Part shown: piece after piece, positions 44,012-53,586 of the stretch | Layout: the number at the start of each line of letters is the position of its first letter | How positions within the stretch are numbered: position 1 is the stretch's first letter | Source: DASRLE01 sp963825315 | GTDB taxonomy: Bacteria > Verrucomicrobiota > Verrucomicrobiia > Limisphaerales > Palsa-1400 | Reading direction: 5' to 3' | DNA: 64,000 nt | Assembly (NCBI GenBank): GCA_963825315.1 | Contig: CAWGST010000006.1 | Coordinates: forward strand, 1-64,000 | Made by a program: the position numbers and the translations under genes | The notes under the pieces: model-generated | What the model saw: only the letters and a program-made list of their open reading frames with translations | Told to the model about the DNA's origin: nothing | The model's database searches: none

Positions 44012-46378
44012 TTGGGGCGGGCGGCACGCCCGATTCGTCCGGGACCAGAGTACTGGTCCAAATCCCTTCCCGAATCCCTGCCCATCCTGGGGTTGTCGGA
44101 TATTGTCATCTTCCCCGGAACGGTCATGCCTTTGCTGGTCGAATCGCCTCAAAGCATCCGTCTGATTGACGACGTGGTTGCGGGAGACCGCTTTCTCGGG
44201 CTGGTTTTGCAACGCAATGCCGACATTGAAAATCCGACCCCGTCCGATTTATGGCCGCATGGTTGCGCCGGGCGCGTGCTCAAGATGCTGAAGTTTCCCG
44301 ACGGCACCGTGCGCGTGCTGGTCGAGGGCCTGCGCCGGTTTCGAATCATTGACTACGCCACGGAAACGCCTTATCTGGTTGCCCGGATCGAGAAACTCAA
44401 AGACATGGCCGACGATTCCCTGGAATTAACGGCCCTGGCGCGCAATGCGGAGCGCGAATTTCAGGAAGTGGTCAAGCTCTCGCCCACCCTGGCCGAGCAG
44501 GTCAAAGTCGCCGCCCTCAACACGGAAGACCCGGCCAAACTGGCCGATTTGATCGCGGCCAATCTCAATCTGAGCCTGGAGGAGCGCCAGCGCTTGCTGG
44601 AAACGCCGGTGGTCAAGGACCGGCTGACCCGCCTGCTGCCGTTGCTCAGCCGCGAATTGGAAGTGCTCCGGCTGGGCTCGAAAATCCAAAACGAGGTCGT
44701 GGCCTCGATGTCCAAAAACCAGCGCGATTTTTTCCTGCGCGAGCAAATCCGCGCCATTCAACGCGAGTTGGGCGAAGTCGATACCGGCGCGACTGAAGCC
44801 AAGGAACTGCACGATCAAATCGAGCAGAACCTTTTGCCGGAGGAGGCCAAAAAGACAGCCCTCAAGGAACTGGAGCGTTTGCAGCAAATGTCCCCCTCCA
44901 TGGCCGAGTACACCATGACGCGCAATTATCTGGATTGGCTCATCAATCTTCCCTGGTCCAAATTCACCGAGGACAAACTGGATTTGGCGGCGGCGGGCCG
45001 TCTGCTGGATGAGCAACATTTTGGACTGCGCAAAGTCAAGGACCGGCTTCTGGAATTCCTGGCCGTCATCAAACTCAAGCAACAATTGAAAGGCCCGATT
45101 CTTTGCCTGGTCGGGCCGCCGGGCGTTGGCAAAACCTCCCTGGGCAAAAGCGTGGCCGAGGCCTTGGGCCGCAAATTTGCCCGCATCTCCCTGGGGGGCA
45201 TGCGGGATGAAGCGGAAATTCGCGGTCATCGCCGGACTTATGTTGGCGCATTGCCCGGCCGCATCCTCCAGACATTGCGCCGGGTCGAATCCAGCAACCC
45301 GGTCATCCTGCTGGATGAATTGGACAAGGTCGGGTCGGATTTTCGCGGCGATCCCGCTTCCGCCCTGCTGGAGGTGCTGGACCCGGCCCAGAACAACACC
45401 TTCGCCGATCATTATCTTGACATCCCTTACGACCTGTCACGCGTTCTCTTCCTGACCACGGCAAACTGGCTCGATCCCATCCATCCCGCCTTGCGCGACC
45501 GGCTCGAAGTGATCGATCTGCCCAGCTACACCGCCGCGGAAAAAGTGCAAATTGCCCGGCGGCACCTGGTGCCGCGGCAACTGGAGGAGCACGGCCTGAA
45601 GAAGAAACTGGTCCGCTTTCCCGACGCCACCCTCCGCCAGGTGATCCAGGATTACACGCGCGAAGCGGGCGTGCGCCAGCTCGAACGCGAAATCGGGGCG
45701 TTGACCCGCAAGGCCGCCCGCAAAATTGTCGCGCGGCGGAACCAGCGCGGGCCATTGACCATCGCGCCGGGCAGCCTGGTCAGCTACCTCGGCCAGCCTC
45801 AGTTCACCTCCGAGCTGGCCGAGCGCATCACTGAATGCGGCATTGCCATCGGCCTGGCCTGGACGCCGGTCGGCGGGGAAATCCTGTTTATCGAGGCCAC
45901 GCGCATGCCCGGCAAGGGCGGCCTTATTCTCACCGGATCGCTCGGCGAAGTCATGAAGGAGAGCGCGCACACGGCTTTTAGCTTTTTGCGCAATCGCGCC
46001 GACGCCTTGAAGATTGACTTGAGCGATCACGACAAGCGCGATATCCACATCCATGTCCCCGCCGGGGCCACGCCCAAGGATGGCCCGAGCGCGGGGTTGA
46101 CCATCGTCGCCGCCCTGGCCTCGTTGTTCACCAACCGGCAGGTCCGTTCCGATCTGGCCATGACGGGCGAAATCAGTTTGCGCGGCCGCGTTCTGCGCGT
46201 CGGCGGCATCAAGGAAAAGGTGCTGGCCGCGGCCCGTTCCGGGCTGAAACAAGTCATCCTGCCGGACCAGAATCGCAACGACTGGCTGGAAGTGCCGGTC
46301 GAAGTGCGGCGGAAATTGAAGGCGCATTTCGTCAGGAATATTTCCCAAATGATTGCCCTGGCTCTGTGCCCAAAATAA
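44012..46378 (+). CDS. lon: ATP-dependent protease Lon
   Basis: 788 residues. LON N-domain (SLPILGLSDIVIFPGTVMPLLVE), AAA+ module with GPPGVGKTSLGKSVAEALGR and ILLDELDKVG, and the protease domain with the Ser-Lys dyad (TPKDGPSAGLTIVAAL and GRVLRVGGIKEKVLAAAR). A TTG at 44012 is the first usable start after an in-frame TGA at 43979-43981. A natural-looking ATG at 43978 is in another frame, so the N-terminus may be shifted. Follows hsp20. Confidence 0.94.
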   Translation: MGRAARPIRPGPEYWSKSLPESLPILGLSDIVIFPGTVMPLLVESPQSIRLIDDVVAGDRFLGLVLQRNADIENPTPSDLWPHGCAGRVLKMLKFPDGTVRVLVEGLRRFRIIDYATETPYLVARIEKLKDMADDSLELTALARNAEREFQEVVKLSPTLAEQVKVAALNTEDPAKLADLIAANLNLSLEERQRLLETPVVKDRLTRLLPLLSRELEVLRLGSKIQNEVVASMSKNQRDFFLREQIRAIQRELGEVDTGATEAKELHDQIEQNLLPEEAKKTALKELERLQQMSPSMAEYTMTRNYLDWLINLPWSKFTEDKLDLAAAGRLLDEQHFGLRKVKDRLLEFLAVIKLKQQLKGPILCLVGPPGVGKTSLGKSVAEALGRKFARISLGGMRDEAEIRGHRRTYVGALPGRILQTLRRVESSNPVILLDELDKVGSDFRGDPASALLEVLDPAQNNTFADHYLDIPYDLSRVLFLTTANWLDPIHPALRDRLEVIDLPSYTAAEKVQIARRHLVPRQLEEHGLKKKLVRFPDATLRQVIQDYTREAGVRQLEREIGALTRKAARKIVARRNQRGPLTIAPGSLVSYLGQPQFTSELAERITECGIAIGLAWTPVGGEILFIEATRMPGKGGLILTGSLGEVMKESAHTAFSFLRNRADALKIDLSDHDKRDIHIHVPAGATPKDGPSAGLTIVAALASLFTNRQVRSDLAMTGEISLRGRVLRVGGIKEKVLAAARSGLKQVILPDQNRNDWLEVPVEVRRKLKAHFVRNISQMIALALCPK

Positions 46379-47148
46379 TGCGCCGCGTTTTCCCCGCCAT
46401 TCTCCTGGCTTGTTTTGCCGTCCCCTTCTTCGCCTTCATCGCCGCGCCTCTGCGGGCGGAGACCGGCCCGGGCAGGCCGGAGGAATTCGCCGCCGGCCAG
46501 GCCCTGGCCGAACATCTGCGCTCCGCGGTCCCGGAGGAAAACTCTGAATTCCACGGCAGGCTGATCATCAAGTCGGAAGGCGCGTCCAGGGAGATCCCGA
46601 TCGTCTGCCGGGTCACCGTCAACCCGACCAACTGGGAGACGGATTATGAAACGGCCGGGACCGCCCAATCCGGCGCGGAGCGCCTCGTGGTGTTGCACAG
46701 CACCAACGGGCCCAACCAATATCTCTATGCGCGGGCCGCGTCGCCTTCCGCCCCATTGTCCAAACCCGCGCCCGTGCCGGCGGCGGATGTTTCCATTGCC
46801 CTGGCCGGCTCTGATTTTTCACTGGCGGATTTGGGGCTTGAATTTCTGCATTGGCCCGTGCAACGGCAGTTAAAAGGCGAAATGCGCCTGGGTGAACCTT
46901 GCTATGTCCTGGAAAGCAGCGATCCGCAGGCCCGGGATATTGTCCGGGTCAAATCCGACATTGACAAAGAGTTCGGCGCCCCGCTGATCGCTGATGCCTA
47001 TGATGCCCAGGGACACGTCGTCAAGGAATACTCCCTGCACGGCAGCAGCTTCAAAAAAGTCAATGGGCGGTGGCAGGTGGAAAAAATGGAGATCCGCAAC
47101 AAAAAAACAGGCTCGCATACGGAACTGAAATTTGATTTAAATAAATGA
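46378..47148 (+). CDS. LolA-like outer-membrane lipoprotein-sorting protein
   Basis: 256 residues. The start ATG overlaps the lon stop (TAATG). Signal peptide (IAAPLRAE end), a beta-rich body (GEMRLGEPCYVLESSD) and the C-terminal pattern VNGRWQVEKMEIRNKKTGSHTELKFDL in pieces, as in LolA/DUF-type lipoprotein-sorting proteins. It probably carries lipids or lipoproteins in the periplasm. The next TPR gene starts 3 bp later. Confidence 0.75.
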   Translation: MRRVFPAILLACFAVPFFAFIAAPLRAETGPGRPEEFAAGQALAEHLRSAVPEENSEFHGRLIIKSEGASREIPIVCRVTVNPTNWETDYETAGTAQSGAERLVVLHSTNGPNQYLYARAASPSAPLSKPAPVPAADVSIALAGSDFSLADLGLEFLHWPVQRQLKGEMRLGEPCYVLESSDPQARDIVRVKSDIDKEFGAPLIADAYDAQGHVVKEYSLHGSSFKKVNGRWQVEKMEIRNKKTGSHTELKFDLNK

Positions 47149-47151
47149 ACT

Positions 47152-48339
47152 ATGACGCACCCATGGGCCAACGCAGTCGATACGGTTTGTTGGGTGCTTC
47201 TTTTGCCGATTCTGGCCTTTCTGGCTTATCGGAGTTACGGGCGCAGTGATGACCGGGGCGCCCTGGTTCGCAGGTGGATTATTTCGGCGGCGCTGGTATT
47301 GATCATTCGGGTCCTTGCCCGGATTCCAAGTCCCTTCATGCCTGTCTTTCTGGCTCTTCCCGCTGTTGTTCTTGGTGTGCTCTGGGCGCCAAGCGTCGGC
47401 GCCATTCTGGCCGGACCGTTAACGGGCGCCTTTGATGGCGGCGGCGAGGAGGCCGAGGCAAAGCCATTTTATTTCATCGCCGAGGGGAAGCGCTTGAAGG
47501 GGCTTTATGAGGAGGCGATCGCCGAGGTGCGGAAACAATTGGAACAATTCCCGGGCGATTATGAGGGGTACATGAAACTGGCCTCGATCCAAATGGAAGA
47601 TCTGAAAGACTTGCCCGCCGCGCAGGCGACTCTGAATGAATTTCTGGAACTGCCCGACCGCGCCACCAATGAAATGGCCGGCGCGCTGCACCTGCTGGCC
47701 GATTGGCAATTGCAATTCGGCCAGGACGCCCAGGCGGCGACAGGGTCGTTGCAACGCATTGTCCAGCTTTATCCCGGCACGCCATTCGCGCACGCGGCGG
47801 AACAACGCATCGCGCACCTTGGCTCAACCGATGAAACGAGCCGCGTCCGTTATCAGGGCAAATTCACAGTGGAGCCTGGTGAGCGCGACATCGGTTTGCG
47901 CAAGGGCAGCGCGCCTGTTTCAGCCCCCGCCGATCCTCAGGCCCTGGCGGAGGAATATGTCAAGCAATTGGAGTTGCACCCATCCGATACTGACACCCGG
48001 GAAAAGCTCGCGGTCCTCTACGCCGGGGAATTTCAACGGCTCGATTTGGCCGCGGATCAATTGGAGCAACTGATTGCCCTGCCGGCCGAACCGCCCAAAC
48101 ACGTCGCGCGCTGGCTCAATTTATTGGCGACGCTGCACATCAAGGTTGCCCAGGATGTAGCGGCGGCGGAGAGCGCCCTGCATCGCATTATCGAAAAATT
48201 TCCCGGGGGCGCTTTGGCCGCCATGGCGGTCAGCCGCCTGGCCACTTTGCAGTCCGAGTTGAAGTCCAGCCAGGGAACCTCGACCAAAACACTGGGCGCT
48301 TATGAAAAAGACATTGGCCTCAAGCAACCCCATGGATGA
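47152..48339 (+). CDS. TPR-containing membrane protein
   Basis: 395 residues. Three hydrophobic segments at about 10-85, then TPR-like helices (GLYEEAIAEVRKQLEQFPGDYEGYMKLA, LPAAQATLNEFLELPD, ATGSLQRIVQLYPGTPFAHAAEQRI). A scaffold in the envelope is likely; no partner is evident. Starts 3 bp after the LolA-like gene and overlaps the upstream, non-coding part of the next frame. Confidence 0.7.
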   Translation: MTHPWANAVDTVCWVLLLPILAFLAYRSYGRSDDRGALVRRWIISAALVLIIRVLARIPSPFMPVFLALPAVVLGVLWAPSVGAILAGPLTGAFDGGGEEAEAKPFYFIAEGKRLKGLYEEAIAEVRKQLEQFPGDYEGYMKLASIQMEDLKDLPAAQATLNEFLELPDRATNEMAGALHLLADWQLQFGQDAQAATGSLQRIVQLYPGTPFAHAAEQRIAHLGSTDETSRVRYQGKFTVEPGERDIGLRKGSAPVSAPADPQALAEEYVKQLELHPSDTDTREKLAVLYAGEFQRLDLAADQLEQLIALPAEPPKHVARWLNLLATLHIKVAQDVAAAESALHRIIEKFPGGALAAMAVSRLATLQSELKSSQGTSTKTLGAYEKDIGLKQPHG

Positions 48340-48419
48340 CTCCGGCTGCCGCAGGTGATGCTCGCAATGCCTTCAGAAACCCGGCATATAACAGGCAAGG
48401 AACAACACATCGATTGAGT

Positions 48420-49910
48420 ATGGCCAACATCAGCAGCCCCTCTGGTCGGACCGTGTCCAGCCCCCGGGAAAGCGCCGCGCAAACCTATCGCGGCCCCTTT
48501 GCGATCATGACCATCCTCTTTTTTATGTGGGGGTTTATCACGGTATGGAACGACATTCTCATTCCGCGTTTCAAGGAGGCTTTCACACTGGGTTATCGAC
48601 AGGCGATGCTGGTCGATTTCGCATTTTTTGGCGGATATGGGGTCGGTGCATTGATTTACCTTCTCATTTCGATGTTTTCTGGCGATCCGATCAATCGCAT
48701 TGGCTATAAGAACGGCGTTATTTTAGGTCTGCTGATTACAGCCTCTGGTTGCGTAATATTTTACCCTGCTGCCGTGACCATCTCCTACCCCTTGTTTCTC
48801 CTGGGCCTGTGTGTGATTGGCCTCGGCTTGGCCATGGTTCAGATCGCGGCCAATCCTTATGTAACGATACTGGGACCCGAACGCACAGCTTCCAGTCGGC
48901 TCAATTTGTCTCAAGCGTTCAATTCATTTGGCACCACTCTTGGTCCAATCATGGGTGGTTTCCTGGTGTTCACCTATTTCACGTCGAAAGACGCTCACGG
49001 GGCGGCGGCTGTCAAAGTTCCTTACCTGGGATTTGCCATCGCTTTCGTGGTTCTGGCGATATTTTTCAAGTTCGCCCATGTTCCAAATTTCACCAACACA
49101 GAAAAGATCAATCGTGGCTGGGGCGCATTAAAATATCCCCACACTGCCCTGGGGATGCTCGCCATTTTTATGTACGTGGGTGGCGAAGTAACGGTGGGCA
49201 GCTTGATCATCAATTTTCTGGCCGAGCCTCAAATCGCCGGGTTATCACACGCTGCCGCAAGCCCGTATGTATCCTACTATTGGGGCGGTCTCATGATAGG
49301 GAGATTCATGGGCGCCTTCGCTCTGAGCGAGTTGCGAAACACAATTAAACACGCCTTGGTTGTATTGGTCCCGGTCGTGGCATTCATTGTGATTTTAAAC
49401 CTTCCCCGTATTGCCCGGCTTTTGAACCAGGATTGGGCGCCGCAGGCGGCCGGGGTTTGCAGTTTTGCCAATGTGTGGCATTACGCAGTTCTTTTGGCGG
49501 TTTTGTTGATTGCTTTCTTTCTTGGCGAGGCCAGCCCTCACCGTATGTTGGCGCTTTTCAGCGTTTTGATTATCGTTCTCTTGAGCTTCGGAATATTGTC
49601 TGTTGGCGAGACAGCCAAATGGGCTATCCTTGGTGTCGGACTTTTTTGTTCAGTCATGTGGTCCAACATATTTTCATTGGCCATTGAGGGTCTGGGCCCG
49701 CTTAAAAGCCAGGGATCTTCGCTATTGGTCATGGCTATCATAGGCGGCGCGATTCTGCCTTGTTTCCAAGGCGCGGTCGCGGACAAATTTGGCCTTCAGT
49801 CTTCTTTCGTCGTGCCGATGGCCGCTTTTGCCTACATCGCCTTTTATGGACTTTACGGCTATCGCGCCGGGCGTCCCAAGGAATCCATCAGCAAACAGGG
49901 CTGCCAATGA
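48420..49910 (+). CDS. FucP-type sugar:proton MFS transporter
   Basis: 496 residues from ATG 48420, about 12 membrane helices. The FucP family pattern GPFAIMTILFFMWGFITVWNDILIPRFKEAF opens it, with IAANPYVTILGPERTASSRLNLSQAFNSFGT in pieces. Family members import L-fucose or other hexoses with protons. It overlaps the downstream CE15-type esterase start by 4 bp (ATGA), suggesting joint use of plant-type sugars. Confidence 0.92.
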   Translation: MANISSPSGRTVSSPRESAAQTYRGPFAIMTILFFMWGFITVWNDILIPRFKEAFTLGYRQAMLVDFAFFGGYGVGALIYLLISMFSGDPINRIGYKNGVILGLLITASGCVIFYPAAVTISYPLFLLGLCVIGLGLAMVQIAANPYVTILGPERTASSRLNLSQAFNSFGTTLGPIMGGFLVFTYFTSKDAHGAAAVKVPYLGFAIAFVVLAIFFKFAHVPNFTNTEKINRGWGALKYPHTALGMLAIFMYVGGEVTVGSLIINFLAEPQIAGLSHAAASPYVSYYWGGLMIGRFMGAFALSELRNTIKHALVVLVPVVAFIVILNLPRIARLLNQDWAPQAAGVCSFANVWHYAVLLAVLLIAFFLGEASPHRMLALFSVLIIVLLSFGILSVGETAKWAILGVGLFCSVMWSNIFSLAIEGLGPLKSQGSSLLVMAIIGGAILPCFQGAVADKFGLQSSFVVPMAAFAYIAFYGLYGYRAGRPKESISKQGCQ

Positions 49911-51150
49911 GTGTGCGCGCGATTTTGACGGTTATTCTCCTGGCGGCCTTCGGGCCGGCGGCGCGGATTCTTTTCCTCCAGTTTCGGAACTTCCTTCGCG
50001 CCCGGAGGCGCCCGACCCGTTGGTCATGCTGGACGGGAAGCCAGTCACGACGAAAAGGGGATGGTTCAAGAAGCGCCGGCCGGAATTGAAGGCGCTTTTC
50101 CAGCATTACATGTACGGCTGGTTTCCGCCGCCTGTGAAAGTCACCGGGAAAGTCACCTACACTGACAAGAACTTTTTCGACGGCAAGGCCACGCTCAAAT
50201 TGGCGACGATAAGCCTGGGCCAGGCCCCGTCGCCCCAGGTCCATTTGCTGATGGTGATACCGAACCAGCGCAAAAAGCCGGCGCCGATTTTTCTGGGGAT
50301 GAATTTCAGCGGCAATCACGCCCTGGTCGCCGATACCAATGTGCCGGTGACCGCCGCCTGGATGCTCCCCGAGCTTCCCCATGTCGTGAATAATCACGCC
50401 ACAGAAGCCGGGCGCGGCAAGGAGGCTGACACTTGGGCGCTCGAACAATCCATTGACCGCGGTTATGCCGTGGCGACGTATTATTGCGGCGATGTCGAAT
50501 TGGACAAAACAAACGCCGGGGGCGGCGTGCGCGAAATGATTCATGGGCCCCGCGCTCCCGATGATTGGGGAACCATCGCCGCCTGGGCTTGGGGAATGCA
50601 GCGCGTGATGGATTATCTGGCCAGGGACCGGGACATTGACAGGAAGCGCATCGCCCTCGTCGGCCATTCGCGCCTGGGCAAGGCGGCGCTCCTGGCCGGC
50701 GCGTTCGACGACCGGGCGGCCCTGGTCATACCGCTGCAAGCCGGCTGCGGCGGCACAGCGCCGAGCCGCGGCAGGACCGGCGAATCAGTCAAGCAGATTA
50801 ACACCAGGTTCCCGGAATGGTTCTGCGGCGTGTTCAAACAGTTCAACGATCAGCCGGAACGGCTGCCATTCGACCAGAATTGCCTGATTGCCCTGTGCGC
50901 GCCGCGCCCCGTCCTGCTGGGCGCGGCGGTCGAGGACACATGGGCCAATCCGTCCGGGGCCTTCGAAATGTTGCAAGCGGCCAGCGGAGCCTATCTTTTG
51001 ACGGGCGCCGAAGGCCTGGCCGCGCCAACGATGCCCGGGACAAACCAGGTGATTGACAGCAACCTGGGGTATTTTATCCGCCCCGGCAAACACTCCATGA
51101 CGCGGGGCGATTGGGAAGTCTTTCTCGATTTTGCCGACAAGCATCTGTGA
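49907..51150 (+). pseudogene. CE15 glucuronoyl-esterase-like gene with a frameshift after the signal peptide
   Basis: The ATG at 49907 (overlapping the transporter stop) begins a signal peptide (MSVRAILTVILLAAFGPAA). The mature protein (ADSFPPVSELPSRPEAPD...) is in the frame one base back, joined near 49960-49966. The mature part has the CE15 pattern GHSRLGKAALLAGAFDDRA (nucleophile Ser), QAGCGGTAPSR, WFCGVFKQFN and GYFIRPGKHSMTRGDWEVFLDFADKHL. CE15 enzymes split lignin-glucuronoxylan esters. One base seems to be missing, by mutation or sequencing error. Confidence 0.8.
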
Positions 51151-51278
51151 ACTTGGAAAAAGCAGTTTAACCGCGGATGAACACGATTTGCCGCGAAGAA
51201 TGGCAAGAAAGGCAAGATATGGATGATAAGTCCAAAAAAGGGGAAACACCGAAACAAATGTTGATAGTCAACGACTTA

Positions 51279-52278
51279 GAGCGTTTTAAATAAAACTGTA
51301 GCCACAAGAGGCAAACCAGTTCATGGCATCCCGGGGCGTGATACTCTGCAAAGCTGAAGCAATCGCCTGGAGCAGAGCGGGCTGCGTGCGGGCCTCGGCT
51401 GTACGCAGGTGGGATTTGACTTTGCTCCACATTTGCTCGATGGGATTGAGGTCTGGGGAATAGGCTGGAAGGAAGAGGATTTGGGCTCCAGCCTGCGCGA
51501 TCAGCGAAAGGGTCGGCTCACTTTTATGCGGGGAGAGGTTATCCATGATGACCACATCTCCGGCGCGCAGCGTCGGGCACAAGACATGGCCGACATAGAC
51601 CCGGAAAACCTCCGTATCGGTGGCCCCCTCGATGGTCATGCAGGCGGTGGCACCGTCCAGGCGGATGGCGCCGATCATGGTCGTGGTTTGCCAATGGCCC
51701 TGCGGACATTGGGCGTGGACACGCTGACCCCGCAGGGCGCGCCCGCGCAGGCGGGTCAGATTGGTTTTGGCACCCGATTCGTCCAGGAAAATCAGTTTGG
51801 CCGGGTCCAAACCGCCTTGCCGACGCCGCCAGGCGCGGCGCGCCCGCGCAATGTCCGGACGGTCTTGCTCGCTGGCATGGAGTGTCTTTTTTTATATGTC
51901 AGCCCCATCTTCGCCAGAACGTAGTGGATGGCGGGCAGAGAACAGTCCAGTTCCAAGCCGGCGCGCAGCTCTTTCAAGGTCAGGTCGGGCTTCTGATTCA
52001 ATAGAGTCCGCATCTGGCGCTGATGGGCCGCCAGGATCATCGGCTTGCGCCCGGAGAAACGGTGGCGCGGACCGATCTCCCCGGTCCGCCGGCGTTGTTG
52101 CAAGAGCTTCTTGACCAGGCCCAGCGAAACCCGGTAACGATCGCCGACCTCCACGCGAGTCCCCTCTTCAAGGTCATAGGAAGCCAAAATCCGTTCGCGC
52201 AGGTCCAACGATAAAGTTCGCATGAACTGCCTATACCACAGGCCCAACGGAATGGCTACAGTTTTATTTAAAACGCTC
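51279..52278 (-). mobile_element. IS630-family element, copy A
   Basis: Exactly 1000 bp with ends GAGCGTTTTAAATAAAACTG and complement, TA on both sides (51277-51278 and 52279-52280). It splits the dispersed repeat copy 2. Copy B (52584-53583) is 1000 bp, nearly identical, in the opposite orientation. Confidence 0.93.
51286..52223 (-). CDS. IS630-family transposase (two frames, -1 frameshift), copy A
   Basis: Frame 1 (52223 to about 51888) encodes the helix-turn-helix part (MRTLSLDLRERILASYDLE, RHRFSGRKPMIL). Frame 2 (down to 51286) holds the DDE core (LIFLDESGAKTNL, DVVIMDNLSPHK, YSPDLNPIEQMWSKVKSHLR). The join is at seven A (51893-51887, minus strand): AAA AAA, slip -1, AAG. The joined protein is 312 residues. 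Confidence 0.85.
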
Positions 52279-52280
52279 TA

Positions 52281-52581
52281 GCCCGTAACATTTGCCGTTA
52301 CAAACCCGTAACAAGCCCGTTACATTAACGATAACGTTGACTTGGCCCTGGCATTGCCGCTGGTGCATTTGTGGGTGGACAGAGCGGGCGGGGGGCGGCA
52401 TAATCCCGGCATGGCGCAAAAATCAACTGATGAAGAGCGGCGTCCGCCGGGAACGGGACCCTATGTCAACCGGCGGTCGCCAGATTTCAAATCATCAAAA
52501 TGTTGAAATGTGAGGAACTGACCCGTTTTCGTTTTTGTGGCGGGCCAAAACAATGCATCATTACTCGTCAGATCGGCCCAT
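52281..52581. other. 301-bp segment between two inverted IS630 copies
   Basis: It holds the second half of dispersed repeat copy 2 (52281-52335), a short frame of about 31 codons from 52411 with no support, and GGAACTGACCCGTT (52514-52527), which recurs inverted at 55919-55932. No real gene seen. Confidence 0.6.
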
Positions 52582-52583
52582 TA

Positions 52584-53583
52584 GAGCGTTTTAAATAAAA
52601 CTGTAGCCATTCCGTTGGGCCTGTGGTATAGGCAGTTCATGCGAACTTTATCGTTGGACCTGCGCGAACGGATTTTGGCTTCCTATGACCTTGAAGAGGG
52701 GACTCGCGTGGAGGTCGGCGATCGTTACCGGGTTTCGCTGGGCATGGTCAAGAAGCTCTTGCAACAACGCCGACGGACCGGGGAGATCGGTCCGCGCCAC
52801 CGTTTCTCCGGGCGCAAGCCGATGATCCTGGCGGCCCATCAGCGCCAGATGCGGACTCTATTGAATCAGAAGCCCGACCTGACCTTGAAAGAGCTGCGCG
52901 CCGGCTTGGAACTGGACTGTTCTCTGCCCGCCATCCACTACGTTCTGGCGAAGATGGGGCTGACATATAAAAAAAGACACTCCATGCCAGCGAGCAAGAC
53001 CGTCCGGACATTGCGCGGGCGCGCCGCGCCTGGCGGCGTCGGCAAGGCGGTTTGGACCCGGCCAAACTGATTTTCCTGGACGAATCGGGTGCCAAAACCA
53101 ATCTGACCCGCCTGCGCGGGCGCGCCCTGCGGGGTCAGCGTGTCCACGCCCAATGTCCGCAGGGCCATTGGCAAACCACGACCATGATCGGCGCCATCCG
53201 CCTGGACGGTGCCACCGCCTGCATGACCATCGAGGGGGCCACCGATACGGAGGTTTTCCGGGTCTATGTCGGCCATGTCTTGTGCCCGACGCTGCGCGCC
53301 GGAGATGTGGTCATCATGGATAACCTCTCCCCGCATAAAAGTGAGCCGACCCTTTCGCTGATCGCGCAGGCTGGAGCCCAAATCCTCTTCCTTCCAGCCT
53401 ATTCCCCAGACCTCAATCCCATCGAGCAAATGTGGAGCAAAGTCAAATCCCACCTGCGTACAGCCGAGGCCCGCACGCAGCCCGCTCTGCTCCAGGCGAT
53501 TGCTTCAGCTTTGCAGAGTATCACGCCCCGGGATGCCATGAACTGGTTTGCCTCTTGTGGCTACAGTTTTATTTAAAACGCTC
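52584..53583 (+). mobile_element. IS630-family element, copy B
   Basis: 1000 bp, ends as in copy A, TA flanks at 52582-52583 and 53584-53585. Its right flank abuts the IS1634-like copy 2 (from 53587), leaving only one base between the TA and that element. Confidence 0.93.
52639..53576 (+). CDS. IS630-family transposase (two frames, -1 frameshift), copy B
   Basis: Same arrangement as copy A, with a Leu-to-Met difference in the first frame (SLGLVKK against SLGMVKK). The slippery run is AAAAAAA at 52969-52975, in frame as AAA AAA. After the slip the reading is KKKTLHASEQDRPDIARAR, the usual IS630 sequence leading into LDPAKLIFLDESG. Confidence 0.87.
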
Positions 53584-53586
53584 TAG

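Noticed and set aside
52411..52506. Short frame between the two IS630 copies
   Set aside because: About 31 codons, no ribosome site and no family; the segment is a patchwork of repeats.
51279..53583. The two IS630 copies as one composite transposon
   Set aside because: They enclose only 301 bp without a gene, and each copy has its own TA flanks, so two separate insertions are simpler.
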